9,182 bases of DNA from Flammeovirgaceae bacterium (lineage in GTDB: Bacteria > Bacteroidota > Bacteroidia > Cytophagales > MED-G16). Positions 5,665 to 9,182 of this stretch are shown one piece after another (positions within the stretch are counted from its first letter, which is position 1; the number at the start of each line of letters is the position of its first letter). The position numbers and the translations under genes are program-made. The stretch is taken from assembly GCA_002697405.1 (NCBI GenBank), contig NZVP01000067.1:1-9182 (forward strand), read 5' to 3'. The notes under the pieces are model-generated. The model saw only the letters and a list, made by a program, of their open reading frames with translations, was not told the origin of the DNA and did not search any database.

Positions 5665-6918
5665 TTGAAAAAATTATTTAATTTCTTCTTAAACCTTAAT
5701 TGGAATTTATTAGAGGCATTTTCATCTATTAAATCTAACAAGTTAAGGGTGTTATTAACAGCTGCAATTATTTCTATAGGAATAGCATCACTAGTTGGAA
5801 TACTGACATCTATTGACGGAATAAAGAAATCAGTTTCTGATAGTTTTTCAGAATTAGGCTCTAATGCATATTATATTAGAAGTCTAAGGAATGATAGAGG
5901 AAAAGAATCTGGTGTAGTAAAAAAGAATTATCCACCAATTAGATATAGAGAAATTGCAGAGTTTTTAAAAAAGTATGATGGTGCAGGAATTGCAACAGTA
6001 AGTACAACTGTCACCAGAATAGCAGAGGTTAAATACAAATCTGAAGTTACAAACCCTAATGTTTTTGTTGAGGCTGGAGATCATAATTTAGTTGATGTAA
6101 TTCAACTCAAGATAGAAAAAGGAAGGAATTTTACTAAATCTGAAAATGAAAGAGGCCAATATGTAGGAATTATTGGATCAAAATTAAAATCAAGTCTTTT
6201 TACAAATAATGAAGACCCTCTAAATAAATTCATAAGTGTAAGAGGAAATAAATTTAAAGTCATTGGAATTTTAGAAGAAAAGGGAAGTTCTTTTGGAGGA
6301 GGAGGAGACAATAGAATTATTATTCCAATTGAAACATCCAGAAAATTAAGACCTACAGCAAATTATGAGGTTACAATTAAAGTGCAAAATTTAGATCTGG
6401 TTGATGATGATATTAACTATTCTCAAAATCTTTTTAAAATTTTTAGAGGAGATAGAATAGGCTCAGAAAATTCTTTTGAAATTGAAAGAAATGAATCCTT
6501 AGATTCAGAACTTGATGAAATATCGACATATTTAAAAATCGGTGGTTTTACTATTGGTTTTATTACTTTATTAGGAGCCTCAATAGGCTTAATGAACATA
6601 ATGTTAGTCTCTGTTACTGAAAGAACAAGAGAAATAGGACTTAGGAAATCTATAGGAGCAACACCTAAAATAATTAGGGATCAGTTTTTAATTGAATCAA
6701 TTTTAATTTGTTTAATAGGAGGGATAGGGGGTATCACTCTTGGTATATTATTCGGTAATATAGTAACTATTTATATTGGTGGCGGTAATTTTATTATTCC
6801 ATGGTTATGGATAATTATGGGACTTTTAATTAGTACTCTAGTTGGAATATTAAGTGGTTATATACCCGCTAAAAAAGCTGCAGCATTAGACCCAATTGAA
6901 TCACTAAGGTTTGAATAA
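5665..6918 (+). CDS. MacB/FtsX-type ABC transporter permease
   Basis: Inner-membrane subunit of a type VII (MacB/LolCDE-like) ABC system, a class that couples cytoplasmic ATP hydrolysis to movements of a periplasmic domain to export or extract substrates. The 417 aa contain a first membrane segment at about 29-50, a large periplasmic MacB core domain at about 51-290 (with the Gly-rich SSFGGGGDNR, 208-217), and a C-terminal FtsX domain with three segments near 293-318, 343-367 and 380-400. The coupling region ERTREIGLRKSIGAT (319-333) and the ending PAKKAAALDPIESLRFE are typical. The start is TTG at 5665; no ATG lies nearby and the conserved N-terminal region (WNLLEAFSSIKSNKLR) begins just after, so TTG is preferred. 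No ATPase or adaptor gene is adjacent, so the partner must be elsewhere. Substrate is unknown. Its stop codon directly abuts that of the convergent transporter gene. Confidence 0.92.
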   Translation: MKKLFNFFLNLNWNLLEAFSSIKSNKLRVLLTAAIISIGIASLVGILTSIDGIKKSVSDSFSELGSNAYYIRSLRNDRGKESGVVKKNYPPIRYREIAEFLKKYDGAGIATVSTTVTRIAEVKYKSEVTNPNVFVEAGDHNLVDVIQLKIEKGRNFTKSENERGQYVGIIGSKLKSSLFTNNEDPLNKFISVRGNKFKVIGILEEKGSSFGGGGDNRIIIPIETSRKLRPTANYEVTIKVQNLDLVDDDINYSQNLFKIFRGDRIGSENSFEIERNESLDSELDEISTYLKIGGFTIGFITLLGASIGLMNIMLVSVTERTREIGLRKSIGATPKIIRDQFLIESILICLIGGIGGITLGILFGNIVTIYIGGGNFIIPWLWIIMGLLISTLVGILSGYIPAKKAAALDPIESLRFE

Positions 6919-6942
6919 TTAAATTCCGAAAAACTTATTCAA
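6911..6942. repeat. 8-bp inverted repeat at the convergent gene junction
   Basis: TTGAATAA (6911-6918) and TTATTCAA (6935-6942) are perfect complements around a 16-nt loop. The left arm includes the permease stop and the right arm lies in the end of the convergent transporter gene. No T-run follows on either side, so a terminator role is doubtful. No intergenic space exists here for another terminator. Confidence 0.4.
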
Positions 6943-8286
6943 GAAAGTTAGTAAGAAGATAGACCCAAGTATTAATGGACATATAAATGTTACAGAAAAG
7001 TTTATATATTTCTCCATTAAAGAACCTTTATAAGTTGGATTACCTTTAGAGATTTCATCTGTTAGGTTTTTTTTCTTCCAAACGTAAGCAACGTACATTG
7101 TTATTAAAAAACCACCAAATGGAAGTAACGTGTCATTTGAAACGTCTATAATAAATTGCATAAAATCAATTGGTTTCTCACTTCCAAAATATGTAATAAA
7201 CTCAGTAAAAAAAACACTTTTTCCTTGTGCGAAGGCAGAAGGAATACCTATTAGAAGAATTACTACTGCAACAATCCATACTGAATATTTTCTTTCTATC
7301 TTATATTCATCTACTAAGTAACTTACTGGTACTTCAAGAAGTGATACAGTTGAGGTTATTGCAGCAAATGATAATAAAATAAAAAATGTTGAGCCAATAA
7401 TAATTCCGGTTGTACCTCCTAAATCTTGAAAAATTTGAGGAAATACTTGAAAAATTAGACCTGGTCCACCTTGTGTTTCTATTCCAGAAGAAAATACAAA
7501 TGGGAATATAATTAATCCAGCAAGAAAGGCTATACCTACATCCGCTAAGGTTATTAATGTTGCTGAGTTAATTATATTGTTATCATCATCAATATAACTT
7601 CCATATGTGATTAACATACCCATTCCTAGAGATAATGAAAAGAATGCTTGTCCTAATGCGTTTCCTGCAACAGTTAAATTAATTTGAGAAAAATCAGGTA
7701 CTAAGTAAAAAATTATTCCATCAATAGAGTTAGGAAGTGTTAAAGCATAAACAATTAATGAAAGAATTATGATGATTAATGATGGCATCAATATTTTTGC
7801 GGCTTTCTCAATTCCCTTTTCGACTCCTCTTGAAACTATTAATGCTGTTAAAAACATAAATAATATTGAGTATAATAAGACAGTTGAAGTATTGTTAACA
7901 TAACTACCAAAGTTTTCTGATATTGCAAAATTACCAGTTGCCATTTCAAAAACATATCCGAGAACCCATCCTGCTACAATTGTATAAAAAGATAATATCA
8001 ACACACCACATAAAACACCCATTTTACCTATAAAATTCCATTTTCTTTTACCCATTTTATCAAAAGCACCAATTGCATTTTTCTTTGTGTTTCTACCAAT
8101 TGCAATTTCTGAAACTATTACTGGGAAGCAGAGTACAAAGCAGAAAAGAAGATACATTATTAAAAATGCAGCTCCACCACCATTGCTTACTTCAAAAGGG
8201 AATTTCCAAATATTTCCTAAACCTACGGCAGAACCAGAAGCAGCTAGAATGAAGCCTAACCTTGAATTAAATGAACCTCTCTTCAT
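6919..8286 (-). CDS. Sodium-dependent transporter, neurotransmitter:sodium symporter (SNF/NSS) family
   Basis: Inner-membrane symporter with the LeuT fold, using the sodium gradient to import an amino acid or related small molecule. The 455 aa hold about 11 hydrophobic segments, typical for bacterial members. The family signature GSAVGLGNIWKFPF is at 18-31; by alignment Gly18, Ala20, Val21 and Asn25 correspond to LeuT sodium-site residues Gly20, Ala22, Val23 and Asn27. Segment 6 shows GQAFFSLSLGMGMLITYGSY (212-231), and segment 8 shows FAAITSTVSLLEVPVSYLVDE with Ala308, Thr311 and Ser312 at the second sodium site. Lys28 replaces the arginine that forms the outer gate in LeuT (Arg30). The substrate cannot be named. 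Its ATG overlaps the stop of the upstream acyl-CoA dehydrogenase gene by 4 nt (ATGA), implying co-transcription and translational coupling. Its end directly abuts the convergent permease gene. Confidence 0.94.
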   Translation of the reverse strand: MKRGSFNSRLGFILAASGSAVGLGNIWKFPFEVSNGGGAAFLIMYLLFCFVLCFPVIVSEIAIGRNTKKNAIGAFDKMGKRKWNFIGKMGVLCGVLILSFYTIVAGWVLGYVFEMATGNFAISENFGSYVNNTSTVLLYSILFMFLTALIVSRGVEKGIEKAAKILMPSLIIIILSLIVYALTLPNSIDGIIFYLVPDFSQINLTVAGNALGQAFFSLSLGMGMLITYGSYIDDDNNIINSATLITLADVGIAFLAGLIIFPFVFSSGIETQGGPGLIFQVFPQIFQDLGGTTGIIIGSTFFILLSFAAITSTVSLLEVPVSYLVDEYKIERKYSVWIVAVVILLIGIPSAFAQGKSVFFTEFITYFGSEKPIDFMQFIIDVSNDTLLPFGGFLITMYVAYVWKKKNLTDEISKGNPTYKGSLMEKYINFSVTFICPLILGSIFLLTFLNKFFGI

Positions 8287-9182
8287 GAAAAATTATTAAA
8301 AATTTTATAAGATTTTTTGTTTAAAAAGTAATCAGCAATTCTTCTATTAATATTCTTAATATTGAATTTTTTAAATTTTATAGCAGTTTCAATGTATTCT
8401 AAATTATTACTAGAATCAGATTCATTCATAAAACTAATTATGCATTCTTCAGAATGATACTTAAAAACAGATAAGTTATAATAAATTGATGATTTTGAAA
8501 TGTCAATTAAAATTTCATTTTGATTTTTATTATAAACCTTTTCACATCTTTTTATAGTTGATTCCATAACATAAATTGATATAATCATATCCGCAATATT
8601 CATCATAACCTCTTGCTCATTTTTAATATTTTCTCCAAAATGCATTGCTGATTTACCAAGTAAATTAAGAAGACATTTTTTAAGGTTATTAATTAAGTTG
8701 TATGATGATTCAAAATGATTATCCTTATCATAAGATATTGATTCAATTTTATTAGAATTAATGATTTCCATCGCTTTTCCCAATAAATTAATTTCCTTTT
8801 TTAAAGATCTTTTTAATAAAGTTCCAACAATCAGCATTCTATTAATTTCATTTGTTCCTTCATATATTCTAGAAATTCTCGCATCTCTATATGGTCTTGC
8901 CATAGGAGCTTCTTCTGAAAAACCCATACCACCGTAAATTTGAAGGCCTTCATCCACAACAAAATCTAATATTTCAGACCCATACACTTTTGATATTGCA
9001 CATTCAACAGAGAATAATTCAATAGCTTCTAACTCTGACTCATTTAAAGATTTTCCTTTATTTTGGAATTCTATAATCTTTTTTTCAATATCATCTCCAG
9101 CTCTATAACAAATTGATTCACAACTAAATGTTTGAACTATCATTTTAGCTAATTTTTGTTTAATTGCACCAAAAGAAGATAT
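8283..9182 (-). CDS. Acyl-CoA dehydrogenase, C-terminal part (cut by right edge)
   Basis: FAD enzyme catalysing the first, alpha-beta dehydrogenation step of fatty acyl-CoA or branched-chain acyl-CoA oxidation. The frame stays open to the window edge (299 residues visible), and the residues before the first internal ATG, ISSFGAIKQKLAKM, match a conserved family stretch, so the true start is beyond the window. In visible numbering, the C-terminal helical domain carries LQIYGGMGFSEEAPMARPYRDARI (80-103) and IYEGTNEINR (106-115); Glu108 in YEGT is the expected catalytic base. About 180 further residues follow, a C-terminal extension as in the VLCAD/ACAD9-like enzymes of about 600 aa common in Bacteroidota. 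That part is rich in Lys, Asn and Ile and weakly conserved. The gene overlaps the downstream transporter by 4 nt. Acyl-chain preference cannot be told. Confidence 0.93.
   Translation of the reverse strand: MSSFGAIKQKLAKMIVQTFSCESICYRAGDDIEKKIIEFQNKGKSLNESELEAIELFSVECAISKVYGSEILDFVVDEGLQIYGGMGFSEEAPMARPYRDARISRIYEGTNEINRMLIVGTLLKRSLKKEINLLGKAMEIINSNKIESISYDKDNHFESSYNLINNLKKCLLNLLGKSAMHFGENIKNEQEVMMNIADMIISIYVMESTIKRCEKVYNKNQNEILIDISKSSIYYNLSVFKYHSEECIISFMNESDSSNNLEYIETAIKFKKFNIKNINRRIADYFLNKKSYKIFNNFS

Noticed and set aside
6102..6311. Open frame of 69 codons on the - strand inside the permease gene
   Set aside because: It is antisense to the MacB core domain, with a Pro-rich translation caused by the Gly-rich stretch on the other strand.
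7130..8299. Two short + strand frames (7130-7321, 8087-8299) inside the transporter gene
   Set aside because: Both are antisense to conserved membrane segments and show no domain or start context of their own.
9141..9143. ATG at 9143 as the true start of the acyl-CoA dehydrogenase
   Set aside because: The frame is open through the window edge and the residues upstream are a conserved part of the family, so this is an internal methionine.

Overview
The window (roughly 70% A+T by eye) looks like chromosomal DNA from a member of the Bacteroidota, probably a small-genome marine or freshwater flavobacterium-like lineage. Four things point there: starts without Shine-Dalgarno sequences but with A-rich leaders; several TAnnTTTG-type -7 promoter elements; a eukaryote-like type II glutamine synthetase of the form common in Flavobacteriia; and an acyl-CoA dehydrogenase with a long C-terminal extension. 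The lineage is an inference; no rRNA or tRNA is present.

Layout: 1-3235 is read leftward. It holds the first 27 codons of a lipoprotein that runs off the left edge, a 191-nt spacer with a small repeat array, the tRNA-modification GTPase MnmE, and a two-gene metal unit made of a DtxR/MntR-type regulator followed after 2 nt by a ZIP metal transporter. A 49-nt divergent region (3236-3284) carries a palindrome that looks like the regulator's operator. From 3285 to 6918 genes are read rightward: a TPR lipoprotein, methionine sulfoxide reductase A, a hairpin terminator, type II glutamine synthetase, and an orphan MacB/FtsX-type permease. From 6919 to the right edge genes are read leftward again: a sodium-dependent neurotransmitter-symporter-family transporter, overlapped by 4 nt by the upstream acyl-CoA dehydrogenase, which is cut by the window edge.

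The clearest functional unit is 1716-4445. A metal-sensing repressor and a metal importer share a very short divergent promoter with a TPR lipoprotein and MsrA, so metal uptake and repair of oxidised methionine may be under one metal-responsive switch. The other genes are ordinary nitrogen assimilation, export or envelope, amino-acid uptake and fatty-acid oxidation functions.

I found no CRISPR array, insertion sequence, prophage, toxin-antitoxin pair or defence system, and no clear sign of a wholly new system. The observations most worth a second look are the operator palindrome overlapping a promoter element, the 11-nt repeat array upstream of the truncated lipoprotein gene, and the hairpin built into the last codons of mnmE.
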